The notes below the pieces were generated by a model, which saw only the letters and a list, made by a program, of their open reading frames with translations, searched no databases and had not been told where the DNA came from. Positions 56,803 through 64,000 of a stretch of DNA of 64,000 nt are shown here, one piece after another. Each line of letters starts with the position of its first letter. Position 1 is the stretch's first letter. Position numbers and translations under genes: made by a program. Source of the DNA: Phaeobacter sp. 11ANDIMAR09 (GTDB lineage: Bacteria > Pseudomonadota > Alphaproteobacteria > Rhodobacterales > Rhodobacteraceae); the NCBI RefSeq assembly GCF_001294455.1, contig NZ_LIKT01000004.1, positions 62,001-126,000 on the forward strand. The letters are read 5' to 3'.

Positions 56803-57645
56803 TCAAGCGCGATTGCGCTGTTTCATGTTTTCCAGCCAGGGCGGCGAGACCGTGGGGGCGCCATAGAGGAAGCCCTGCAGGCAATCGACGCCAATTGAGA
56901 CCAGGAATTCCGCCTCGGCCTGGGTTTCTACAGATTCTGCAACAATCAGCATGTCGAATTGTTTGGCGATGCCAACCAGAGCCCGCACCACGGCTTGATT
57001 ATCCGGGCTGCCGCAGATCCCGCGAATGAACTGGCCGTCGATCTTGACCGCGTCGAAAAAGAACTCGCGGAAATGACCAATGGCTGTGGTGCCGGCGCCA
57101 AAATTGTCGAGCGCAAAGGCAATGCCGTGTTCCTGCATCCGGTCCATAAAGTCGGCCACCAGTTCGGGCGCCGCCATGGCCGAAGCCTCGGTGATCTCCA
57201 GCACCAGGCGTTCGCCGATGGTCGAATCCTTTTTCAGGAAACTGTCCAGCACCTTGGACCAGCGCCGATAGCCGATGGAGCGGGCAGACATATTGATCGA
57301 CAGGCGGATTTGTGGTGACTTCGCCAGCGCCCGCAGCCCGTGCTGCAGGGCCAGGCAATCCAGCTCGCGGCCGATTTCTTTGTCGTAGACCACATGCATG
57401 AAATCGCGTGCCGGAATCACCCGGTCAGTGGCATCCAGAACCCGGATGTATCCCTCGTAGAAGGCAATATCATGCGGCGCCATCGCCTGCATGACGGGCT
57501 GATAGGCCAGCATGGTCTGGTTATGTTTGACCGCCTCGGCCACCATGTCCAGGGTTGAGCGATCCCGCGAGACCACAGCGGCGGAAAGCGGATCTTCAGA
57601 CCCTTCGGCCATATTTGCCCGTCTCAGTTTTCGCTTATTGACCAC
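56803..57645 (-). CDS. EAL-domain protein with altered active site
   Basis: 280 residues. The EAL fold (c-di-GMP phosphodiesterase) fills residues ~35-270: FYEGYIRVLD (EAL reads EGY), NMSARSI, LEITEASAM, DNFGAGTTAI (DDFGTG reads DNFGAG), KIDGQFIRG, ESVET and CLQGFLYGAP. The metal and catalytic pair is thus changed, so it is more likely a c-di-GMP receptor or weak enzyme. The GTG at 57645 has a strong AGGAGG six bases upstream. No GGDEF partner is present. Cytosolic. Confidence 0.88.
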   Translation of the reverse strand: MVNKRKLRRANMAEGSEDPLSAAVVSRDRSTLDMVAEAVKHNQTMLAYQPVMQAMAPHDIAFYEGYIRVLDATDRVIPARDFMHVVYDKEIGRELDCLALQHGLRALAKSPQIRLSINMSARSIGYRRWSKVLDSFLKKDSTIGERLVLEITEASAMAAPELVADFMDRMQEHGIAFALDNFGAGTTAIGHFREFFFDAVKIDGQFIRGICGSPDNQAVVRALVGIAKQFDMLIVAESVETQAEAEFLVSIGVDCLQGFLYGAPTVSPPWLENMKQRNRA

Positions 57646-57794
57646 GTTTTGCCTCCTGCTTCTGCCGTTTTCTGGGAAAACTATGCGTCGTCAGGGACTT
57701 TCCCGCAAAAGGGTGAATTGAGGCTTAAATCTAAAATTTTAGCAAAACCCAATTTCAGGAACAGCATTCCAGGCGGCATGGGCTCTCCCGCTTA
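57646..57794. other. AT-rich intergenic region
   Basis: Upstream of the EAL gene. It carries the palindrome CTAAAATTTTAG (57731-57742) in AT-rich DNA, probably the EAL promoter or the end of the sterol-desaturase transcript. No gene seen. Confidence 0.4.
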
Positions 57795-58718
57795 TCAGAA
57801 CCCGGGCGTGCCGCTGTCCTGGGGCTGGCGGGCCAGGTGCTTGGCCTTGATGGTGTCCGAGGTGTCGCGGCTGCCGTCGTGGCTGTAGCCGGGGGGCGCC
57901 AGCGCATAGAGCAGGCGCTCTTTGAGGCTGAGCCCCGGCTGGGTCACATCGTGATAGATCGCAACCCATTCGTGAAAGGCCACCCGTAGCGGGTTGAAGG
58001 TGGCAATATTGTAGACCAGCCCATAGTCGACCGGATCATTCTCCTGTTCGGGCACAAATGTGCCGAACATCTTGTCCCAGATGATAAAAACGCCTGCGTA
58101 GTTGCAGTCCAGATAGCGCGGATTGCGACCATGGTGGGCCCTGTGGTGACTGGGGGTGTTCATCACCGCCTCAAACCAGCGCGGCATCTTGCCGATGGCC
58201 TCGGTATGGATCCAGAATTGGTAGACCAGGTTGATGCCGCCGACAAAGAGCACCAGCGCCGGGTGAAACCCCAGCAGCACCAGCGGCGCCCGCACCACCA
58301 TCATAAAGGTAAAGGTGCCGGTCCAGGTCTGGCGCAGCGCGGTGGTCAGGTTGTAGTGCTGGCTGGAATGGTGATTGACATGGCTGGCCCAGACCCAGCG
58401 TATGCGGTGGCCAAAGCGGTGCACCCAATAGTAGCGCAGGTCATCCAGCACAAAGCACAGGACAATCACCCCGATCGAGGTGCCCAGATCCAGTGGCGTG
58501 ATTTCCCATAGAACCATAAAGAATCCCCAGGCGATAAAGCCAAGGACGATTCCCGAGGCCACGCTGCCGGCGCCCATAATCAGCGAGGTCACCGCATCGC
58601 GGGTTTCATAGCGCCCCCCGCGCCCCTTGAGCGCGATCCAGAGGAATTCACCCAAGATGGCGGCGATGAAGATCGGCACCGCCAACTGGGTAACATCGGG
58701 AAAGGAGACAGCATCCAT
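57795..58718 (-). CDS. Sterol-desaturase-family protein
   Basis: 307 residues, membrane di-iron fatty-acid hydroxylase superfamily. Histidine motifs: HRFGH (~100), HVNHHSSQHYN (~113), HHRAHHGRN (~190). Hydrophobic helices surround them. Bacterial members hydroxylate or desaturate lipids, sterol-like substrates or carotenoids; which one cannot be read here. Transcribed with the next gene on the minus strand (58722), three bases away. Confidence 0.9.
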   Translation of the reverse strand: MDAVSFPDVTQLAVPIFIAAILGEFLWIALKGRGGRYETRDAVTSLIMGAGSVASGIVLGFIAWGFFMVLWEITPLDLGTSIGVIVLCFVLDDLRYYWVHRFGHRIRWVWASHVNHHSSQHYNLTTALRQTWTGTFTFMMVVRAPLVLLGFHPALVLFVGGINLVYQFWIHTEAIGKMPRWFEAVMNTPSHHRAHHGRNPRYLDCNYAGVFIIWDKMFGTFVPEQENDPVDYGLVYNIATFNPLRVAFHEWVAIYHDVTQPGLSLKERLLYALAPPGYSHDGSRDTSDTIKAKHLARQPQDSGTPGF

Positions 58719-58721
58719 GGC

Positions 58722-59165
58722 CTATACCTCTTGTGCTGGGGGCTGGTTTTGCATCTGGGGCTGCGGGGCTGATGCCGCCTCGATCATTGCTTGCCAGAGC
58801 ATGGCTTCGGGCTGGCTTAGGTGCAGATGCACCTTGGGAGCTGAAAAGTCCGCAAGGCGAAGATGCAGCCCTTGTTTGCAGGGGCTCAATTTGGCATCTG
58901 CTAGAAAGCGGGCCACGGTGTCGGCCCCAAAGGACCACACCAGGCCAAGCTCTGCGCTATCATCCGCAGTTTGGATCAGGGCGGCGTGCCCGTCTTTGGC
59001 CAGGGTCAGATCGGCAATGGGGCTTTCTGGAAACTGCCGCAGCCAGGCTTCACGCGCCTGAGCCTCGCCAAGCACCCTCAGATCTGACCGCCCGGTCAGA
59101 TGCAGGAGCAGGGCAATGGCCGCGATACCCCCAATAACCAGGATCAACAAAAGCTCCAGCGGCAT
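58722..59165 (-). CDS. Hypothetical membrane-anchored protein
   Basis: 147 residues: an N-terminal transmembrane helix (LELLLILVIGGIAAIALLLH) and a soluble ~110-residue domain (LRVLGEAQAREAWLRQFPES; SAELGLVWSFGADTVARFLA). GGGAGGGGA precedes the ATG at 59165. It seems the first gene of a two-gene operon with the sterol-desaturase-family protein, so it may have a related membrane role. No family recognised. Confidence 0.7.
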   Translation of the reverse strand: MPLELLLILVIGGIAAIALLLHLTGRSDLRVLGEAQAREAWLRQFPESPIADLTLAKDGHAALIQTADDSAELGLVWSFGADTVARFLADAKLSPCKQGLHLRLADFSAPKVHLHLSQPEAMLWQAMIEAASAPQPQMQNQPPAQEV

Positions 59166-59449
59166 TGTCCCCTCCCTAGTCACGCCATTCGCAGGACAGA
59201 ATGGTGGCCGAAGGGCCTCGCTGTCAAAGGTGGCGTAGGGGAAGGCGCCCTCACAAGCCTGAGACCAAGTTTTGCCCCCCTTGAACAGGCAGGCTATTCA
59301 GGCAGCATTTCGCGGTTGGCATACAAGGGCAGGAGAATGTGGGAGGGGGCCTGCGTGCATCCAATTGTCGGATGCAAAAGGCGGGAAGGACATGCGGCTG
59401 TCGTGGCTCAGGCAGAGGTTCTCTCAGCCCGAGCCGCCAAGCGGTGGGG
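59166..59449. other. Gene-free region
   Basis: 284 bp with no convincing gene. It has a perfect hairpin TGCATCC-aattgtc-GGATGCA (59356-59376), located between the tlpA-like stop and the gene at 58722, in the position of a terminator but without a T-run. Confidence 0.4.
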
Positions 59450-60013
59450 TTACTCGGCTTCGATCATTGCGGCCACGATGGCCTTAGCGCTCTCGGAATT
59501 CCATTCGGCGTCGCCCAGCAGGCGGGCAACCTCTTTACCCTCGCGATCCAGCAGCACTGTGATAGGCAGGCCAATCACCGCCATTTCACGCGCCAGGGCC
59601 TGTTTGGGATCCTGGTGGCGCGGCAGGTTGGTGATGCTGTTTTCCTCAAAAAATTTGAGAATACCAGCCGGAGAGTTGCGCCCGGCAGCAATGGTCAGCA
59701 CCTCAAAGTCATCGCCGCCAAACTCTTCTTGCAGTTCTGCGATCTGCGGCATTTCCTTGCGGCAGGGGGCGCACCAGGTGGCCCAGAAGTTCAGTAGAAC
59801 CACCTTGCCCTTGTAGTCCTGCAAAGTTGCCGTGCCGCTGTCGTCCTCCAGGAAAAACGAAGCTTCAGAGACATCGCGGGGCTCAGCATGCACCACCAGT
59901 CGTTTCAGGCTATCGGCGCGCAGGGCTTCCAGTTGTGCAACATCTGCAGCAGACGCCGCATTTGCACCCAGGCCCAGGGCGATATAAAGGGAAAGATGAC
60001 GTAACAGACGCAT
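59450..60013 (-). CDS. TlpA-like periplasmic thiol-disulfide oxidoreductase
   Basis: 187 residues. A signal peptide ([16 protein letters not shown]) and a thioredoxin fold with the active-site WCAPC in [15 protein letters not shown]. Cis-Pro loop [11 protein letters not shown]. It reduces periplasmic disulfides, e.g. for cytochrome c or oxidase assembly. It is divergent from argH with 20 bp between starts, a common alphaproteobacterial pairing. GGAGATAAT lies before its ATG. Confidence 0.92.
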   Translation of the reverse strand: MRLLRHLSLYIALGLGANAASAADVAQLEALRADSLKRLVVHAEPRDVSEASFFLEDDSGTATLQDYKGKVVLLNFWATWCAPCRKEMPQIAELQEEFGGDDFEVLTIAAGRNSPAGILKFFEENSITNLPRHQDPKQALAREMAVIGLPITVLLDREGKEVARLLGDAEWNSESAKAIVAAMIEAE

Positions 60014-60033
60014 ATTATCTCCGGGATTCCACC

Positions 60034-61428
60034 ATGACAGATCAAGCCTCGAACCAGATGTGGGGCGGCCGTTTCGCCGCTGGCCCAGACGCGATCATGG
60101 AGGCGATCAACGCCTCGATCGGTTTTGACAAACGGATGGCTGCCCAGGACATTGCTGGCTCCAGGGCCCATGCAGCGATGTTGGCCGCAACAGGCGTTAT
60201 AAGCGATAACGACGCCGAGGCAATTCGGGAAGGGCTGCTCACGGTCTTGTCAGAGATCGAGAACGGCACCTTCCAGTTCTCCACCGCGCTGGAAGACATT
60301 CACATGAATGTCGAAGCCCGCCTGAAAGAGGTGATCGGCGAGCCGGCAGGCCGTCTGCACACGGGGCGGTCGCGCAACGATCAGGTGGCGACCGATTTCA
60401 AACTCTGGGTGCGCGATCAGCTGGATGCCGCAGAATCGGGCCTGCTGGCGCTGATCCGTGCGCTGCTGAGCCAGGCCGAAGCGGGGGCGGATTGGGCCAT
60501 GCCCGGCTTTACCCATCTGCAGGTGGCGCAGCCGGTGACCTGGGGCCATCACATGATGGCCTATGTCGAGATGTTTGGCCGCGATCTGAGCCGGGTGCGC
60601 GACGCGCGCAAGCGGATGAACGAATCGCCTCTGGGCGCGGCTGCGCTGGCAGGCACTTCCTTTCCGATCGACCGCGACATGACCGCAGCGGCGCTGGGCT
60701 TTGACCGCCCGGCTGCCAATTCACTGGATGCGGTCTCGGACCGTGACTTTGCGCTGGAGTTCCTGTCGGCCGCCTCGATCAGCGCCGTGCACCTGTCGCG
60801 CTTTGCCGAAGAGTTGGTGATCTGGTCCTCGGCGCAGTTCCGCTTTGTCACCCTGTCGGATCGCTTCTCCACCGGCTCCTCGATCATGCCGCAAAAGAAA
60901 AACCCGGATGCTGCCGAGCTGATCCGCGCCAAGGTGGGTCGGATTTTTGGCGCCAACACCGCGCTGATGATGGTGATGAAGGGTCTGCCGCTGGCCTATT
61001 CCAAAGACATGCAGGAAGACAAAGAGCAGGTCTTTGACGCCGCCGACAGCTGGATGCTGGCGCTCGCTGCGATGGAAGGCATGGTCAAGGATATGACCGG
61101 CAACCGCGCCGAGTTGGCGGCAGCCGCCGGAACCGGTTTCTCTACCGCGACTGATCTGGCCGATTGGCTGGTTCGGGTGCTGGGGCTGCCGTTCCGCGAT
61201 GCCCATCACGTGACCGGATCGCTGGTGGCAATGGCGGAGGCGCGGGGCTGCGACCTGCCGGATCTGACGCTGGAGGACATGCAGGGCGTACATGCTGAGA
61301 TCACCGCCGGTGTCTTTACTGTCCTTGGCGTTGAAAACTCGGTAAACTCGCGGCTGTCCTACGGTGGCACGGCACCGGTGCAGGTGCGGGCTCAGGTGGC
61401 ACGCTGGACGGCCGTTCTGGAGGCCTAA
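60034..61428 (+). CDS. argH: Argininosuccinate lyase
   Basis: 464 residues, fumarase/aspartase superfamily. [20 protein letters not shown], then [21 protein letters not shown], and the signature [11 protein letters not shown]. It splits argininosuccinate into arginine and fumarate. The ATG at 60034 is the family start; the frame is open further upstream across the tlpA-like gene but that is antisense shadow. A 10-bp hairpin follows (61457-61484). Confidence 0.96.
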   Translation: MTDQASNQMWGGRFAAGPDAIMEAINASIGFDKRMAAQDIAGSRAHAAMLAATGVISDNDAEAIREGLLTVLSEIENGTFQFSTALEDIHMNVEARLKEVIGEPAGRLHTGRSRNDQVATDFKLWVRDQLDAAESGLLALIRALLSQAEAGADWAMPGFTHLQVAQPVTWGHHMMAYVEMFGRDLSRVRDARKRMNESPLGAAALAGTSFPIDRDMTAAALGFDRPAANSLDAVSDRDFALEFLSAASISAVHLSRFAEELVIWSSAQFRFVTLSDRFSTGSSIMPQKKNPDAAELIRAKVGRIFGANTALMMVMKGLPLAYSKDMQEDKEQVFDAADSWMLALAAMEGMVKDMTGNRAELAAAAGTGFSTATDLADWLVRVLGLPFRDAHHVTGSLVAMAEARGCDLPDLTLEDMQGVHAEITAGVFTVLGVENSVNSRLSYGGTAPVQVRAQVARWTAVLEA

Positions 61429-61456
61429 ACGGGCGACTGCACAGAAGAAAATTGGC

Positions 61457-61484
61457 CATGGGCGGCCTTGAAATGCTGCCCATG
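61457..61484 (+). terminator. Hairpin after argH
   Basis: CATGGGCGGC (61457-61466) and GCTGCCCATG (61475-61484), eight-base loop, one G-U pair. No T-run, so termination is uncertain. Confidence 0.45.
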
Positions 61485-61534
61485 CTGCCCATCTAGGCTC
61501 AGTAAGAACCGGGCCGGTTTTTGGAGATGCCAGA

Positions 61535-61723
61535 ATGAACAATTGGATGCTCAAACTGATTGGGATCGCCGTTTTGACCGGTGGTCTAAGCGCTTGTGGC
61601 GTTGATGGTGAACCCGTGCGCCCCTCGTTGAACGCAGGGGTTGGGGTTTCCAACAATGGCGTTCATGCCGGGGGATCTGTTGGGGTGCAAAAGGGACCGT
61701 TCAATCTCTCGTTTGGTTTCTGA
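61535..61723 (+). CDS. Small lipoprotein (LptM-like)
   Basis: 62 residues. Signal peptide with a lipobox LSAC (lipidated Cys in SACGVDGEPVRPS) and a Gly/Val/Asn-rich tail (GVGVSNNGVHAGGSVGVQKG). The CGVDGEPVRP start of the mature chain resembles the CGLKGPLY of LptM/YifL, and its place between argH and lysA is comparable. The homology is suggestive only. Confidence 0.7.
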   Translation: MNNWMLKLIGIAVLTGGLSACGVDGEPVRPSLNAGVGVSNNGVHAGGSVGVQKGPFNLSFGF

Positions 61724-61803
61724 GCCACGCGATCTGGCATCCGGAGTAGCCAGAGACGTCGCATAACAATTCGAAACGCCAAATGGGCAGGAGCCTTTAT
61801 AAA

Positions 61804-61965
61804 ATGATCCGATTTCTCTTGGTTCTGGGCTTCTTTGGCCTGTCCGCCTGTGACCTGCCGCAGTCCTATGCTGAACCTCCCAAGGCCGAAAAGGCGGATC
61901 CGGGCCCCTCTTCTGGGGTCAGCGTTTCGGGATATGCCCGTGTGGGCGTTTCTCACAATTTTTAA
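61804..61965 (+). CDS. Second small lipoprotein
   Basis: 53 residues; signal peptide and lipobox LSAC (FFGLSACDLPQ), short tail GVSVSGYARVGVSHNF. The C terminus echoes the previous gene (Gly/Val/Ser alternation), so the two look like tandem paralogues. The ATG at 61804 follows TTTATAAA; the frame is open slightly earlier. Function unknown. Confidence 0.65.
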   Translation: MIRFLLVLGFFGLSACDLPQSYAEPPKAEKADPGPSSGVSVSGYARVGVSHNF

Positions 61966-62061
61966 CCCGTCGCATTTGTACCCATATTCTTGCTGACCAA
62001 AGCGCAATCGATGGCAGGGAATCATTTGCCAGTGCTGCCGGTTTTGGTCTAATCGCCCTTT

Positions 62062-63327
62062 ATGGATCACTTTCTCTACCGCGACGGCGCGCTCTACGCC
62101 GAAGACGTGCCGGTTGCCGAGATCGCGGCTGCTGTGGGCACTCCGTTTTATGTCTATTCCACCGCAACCCTGTTGCGCCACTTTCGTCTGTTTGACGAGG
62201 CTCTGACTGGCATGGATCATCTGGTCTGCTATGCGATGAAAGCGGCCAGCAATCAGGCCATCCTCAAGACCCTGGCCCAGGCAGGCGCGGGCATGGATGT
62301 GGTCAGCCAGGGCGAATACCTGCGTGCCAAGTCGGCTGGGGTTCCTGGGGATCGAATCGTTTTCTCCGGTGTTGGCAAAACGGCCGAGGAAATCCGCTGT
62401 GCTCTGAGCGGCGGGATTCGTCAGTTCAATGTGGAATCTGAACCTGAAATGGCAGTGATCAATGCGGTGGCGCTGGAGCTGGGGCAGGTGGCGCCCATCA
62501 CCATCCGGGTCAACCCCGATGTGGATGCCAAGACCCATGCCAAAATCGCCACTGGTAAATCCGAGAATAAATTTGGCATTCCAATTTCTCGTGCCCGTGA
62601 GGTCTATGCCCATGCTGCCACGCTGCCGGGGTTAAAGGTCATTGGCATTGATTGCCATATCGGCTCGCAGCTGACGGAACTGGAGCCCTTCCGTAAGGCC
62701 TATGAAAAGATCGCAGAACTGACCGAGAGCCTGCGCGCCGATGGCCATGACATTCACCGCCTTGATCTGGGCGGGGGTTTGGGCATTCCCTATACCCGTT
62801 CGAACGAGGCACCGCCGCTGCCGGTGGAATATGGTCAGCTGATCAAGGAGACGCTGGGGCATCTGGGCTGCGAGATCGAGATCGAGCCGGGCCGCCTGAT
62901 TGCGGGGAATGCGGGCCTGATGGTCAGCAAGGTGATCTATGTGAAATCCGGTGAAGATCGCGAGTTCTTGATTGTTGATGGGGCGATGAATGATCTGATC
63001 CGCCCCGCCATGTACGAAGCGCATCACGATATCGTTGCAGTAAATGAGCCCGCTCCGGGGATTGAGAACCGCCCCTATGATATCGTCGGCCCGGTTTGCG
63101 AAACCGGCGATACCTTTGCCAAGGAACGCAATATGCCGCCGCTGAAGGCTGGGGATCTGATCGCCTTCCGCTCAGCCGGGGCCTATGGTGCGGTGATGGC
63201 CAGCGAATACAATTCGCGCCCGCTCATTCCCGAAGTTCTGGTGCATGGGGATCAATTTGCGGTTATTCGTGCACGGCCAGACTATGACGAAATGATAAAC
63301 CGCGATAGCATTCCGGAGTGGCTCTGA
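62062..63327 (+). CDS. lysA: Diaminopimelate decarboxylase
   Basis: 421 residues, PLP fold III. PLP Lys in VCYAMKAASNQ (~54), HIGSQLTELEPF, GGGLGIPY and EPGRLIAGNAG, and C-terminal CETGDTF and SAGAYGAVMAS. It decarboxylates meso-diaminopimelate to lysine. It follows the small lipoproteins and precedes the TIGR02302 gene by 63 bp. Confidence 0.96.
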   Translation: MDHFLYRDGALYAEDVPVAEIAAAVGTPFYVYSTATLLRHFRLFDEALTGMDHLVCYAMKAASNQAILKTLAQAGAGMDVVSQGEYLRAKSAGVPGDRIVFSGVGKTAEEIRCALSGGIRQFNVESEPEMAVINAVALELGQVAPITIRVNPDVDAKTHAKIATGKSENKFGIPISRAREVYAHAATLPGLKVIGIDCHIGSQLTELEPFRKAYEKIAELTESLRADGHDIHRLDLGGGLGIPYTRSNEAPPLPVEYGQLIKETLGHLGCEIEIEPGRLIAGNAGLMVSKVIYVKSGEDREFLIVDGAMNDLIRPAMYEAHHDIVAVNEPAPGIENRPYDIVGPVCETGDTFAKERNMPPLKAGDLIAFRSAGAYGAVMASEYNSRPLIPEVLVHGDQFAVIRARPDYDEMINRDSIPEWL

Positions 63328-63390
63328 CAAAACCGGCTGATCCTGTCGCGTGTTGTGCCACATGCACGGCCCAAAGGAGGCAGAGCGGTA

Positions 63391-64000
63391 ATGGCGCGCG
63401 CTGGCAAGACTGACCCGAGACTACAGCCCCTGCGCTGGCCTCTGCGGCTGACCCGGGGGGGGCTGTTTTGCGAACGCGTGTTGCGGGCCTTCTGGCCGCT
63501 GTTCTCTGTAGTGGCGGCATCGACGGCGATGCTGATGCTGGGGCTGCATGAGATTTTGCCCCGTGCCGTAGTTCTGGGCGGTGCTGGTGCGGCGCTGCTG
63601 GCTATGCTTGCCGGTCTGATTTTTGCGCTATGGCGCTTTCGTTTCCCAAATCAGGCCGAGGTTCTGGCGCGTTTGGATGCCAGCCTGCCCGGGCGTCCGG
63701 TCACGGCCCTGTTGGATGTGCAGGCAACGGGCGTCGAAGATAGCGCGACGGCGGCTTTGTGGCAGGCGCATCAGGTCCGTATGGCACGCGTTGCGGCCCA
63801 CGCCAAAGCACCGGCCCCCAATCTGCGGCTTGCTGCTGCCGATCCCTATGCGCTGCGTTATGTGGCGCTGGTCTCGCTGCTCATTGCGCTGATCTTTGGC
63901 TCCTTCTGGCGTGTCGGCACTCTGTCAGCCATTGCGCCGGGGGGCGCAGAGGCTGGGCTGACCGGTCCCTCCTGGGAGGGCTGGATCGAGCCGCCGCGCT
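63391..64000 (+). CDS. TIGR02302/DUF4175-type membrane protein, 5' part
   Basis: The first 203 codons of a gene that runs past the window end with no stop. It starts at an ATG after AAAGGAGG (63373-63380). Two hydrophobic helices near residues 35-75 (FWPLFSVVAASTAMLMLGLH and a Leu/Ala-rich one), the segment FPNQAEVLARLDASLPGRPV (TIGR02302 pattern), then DPYALRYVALVSLLIALIFG. Such proteins are large (~850 residues), inner-membrane and typically lie beside lysA in the Rhodobacteraceae. Confidence 0.85.
   Translation, partial: MARAGKTDPRLQPLRWPLRLTRGGLFCERVLRAFWPLFSVVAASTAMLMLGLHEILPRAVVLGGAGAALLAMLAGLIFALWRFRFPNQAEVLARLDASLPGRPVTALLDVQATGVEDSATAALWQAHQVRMARVAAHAKAPAPNLRLAAADPYALRYVALVSLLIALIFGSFWRVGTLSAIAPGGAEAGLTGPSWEGWIEPPR

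Noticed and set aside
1-64000. CRISPR array, prophage, transposase, rRNA or tRNA
   Set aside because: No spaced direct repeats, integrase/transposase-like reading frames or conserved RNA signatures were seen in the window.

Overview
The window is a GC-rich, densely coded chromosomal stretch of an alphaproteobacterium. It most likely comes from the Roseobacter group of the Rhodobacteraceae (Phaeobacter/Ruegeria/Leisingera-like). The evidence is the ubiquinone-10-type gene set (ubiA, long-chain polyprenyl synthase), a 44-residue aa3-oxidase subunit IV, the plant-type glutamate-cysteine ligase, the phaA/phaB pair, ETF-ubiquinone oxidoreductase, the TIGR02302 protein next to lysA, and the order uvrC-pgsA-moaD-moaE. 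No rRNA, tRNA, CRISPR array, prophage or insertion sequence was seen. The window starts inside a Ca2+/Na+ exchanger gene and ends inside a TIGR02302-type gene.

Layout. 1-5.2 kb: exchanger, pteridine-reductase-like SDR, uvrC, pgsA, moaD-moaE. 5.2-6.45 kb: an unknown membrane protein bracketed by two inverted copies of a palindromic intergenic element and preceded by a hairpin-rich leader. 6.45-13.2 kb: an OmpA-family protein with a small coiled-coil partner, ubiA/rsmE divergent with 12 bp between start codons, an orphan gene coupled to rsmE, and gshA. 13.3-16 kb: a fatty-acid desaturase, two small membrane proteins and a GbsR/MarR-type regulator facing another small membrane protein. 16-21 kb: YHS-domain protein, a small secreted protein, and an operon pyrB - two unknown membrane-associated proteins - dihydroorotase-like pseudoenzyme - plsY. 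21-29 kb: UDG-superfamily glycosylase, phosphoesterase, LysE exporter, moaB, an RND efflux pair and a Nudix hydrolase. 29-37.5 kb: DsbD-N protein, yqgE, Sua5-type tsaC, a long acyl-CoA dehydrogenase, MBL hydrolase, cytochrome oxidase subunit IV, a permuted-papain-like lipoprotein, azlCD. 37.5-41.3 kb: molybdenum cofactor operon fdhD - unknown membrane protein - mobA - mobB - moeA. 41.4-49.6 kb: greA, soxR with a VOC-protein target, ETF-QO, TPR protein, ispE, a LAS-like peptidase. 49.7-54.3 kb: polyprenyl synthase, DUF2007, TrmN6-like methyltransferase, DUF465, EamA exporter, GcvA-like LysR. 54.4-64 kb: phaB, phaA, a degenerate EAL protein, sterol-desaturase-family protein, TlpA-like thioredoxin, argH, two small lipoproteins, lysA, TIGR02302 protein.

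Themes. Seven molybdopterin genes lie in three clusters (moaDE, moaB, fdhD-mobAB-moeA). Pyrimidine synthesis (pyrB with a dihydroorotase relative that lacks its metal ligands) is co-transcribed with phospholipid acyltransferase plsY through two unknown membrane-linked proteins. PHB synthesis genes carry TGC-rich PhaR-like operators. SoxR has a textbook 19-bp-spacer promoter for the divergent VOC gene. The most unusual sequence-level features are a 57-bp nested palindrome that is translated in frame inside rsmE, and the palindromic repeat pair around the unknown gene at 5.5 kb.
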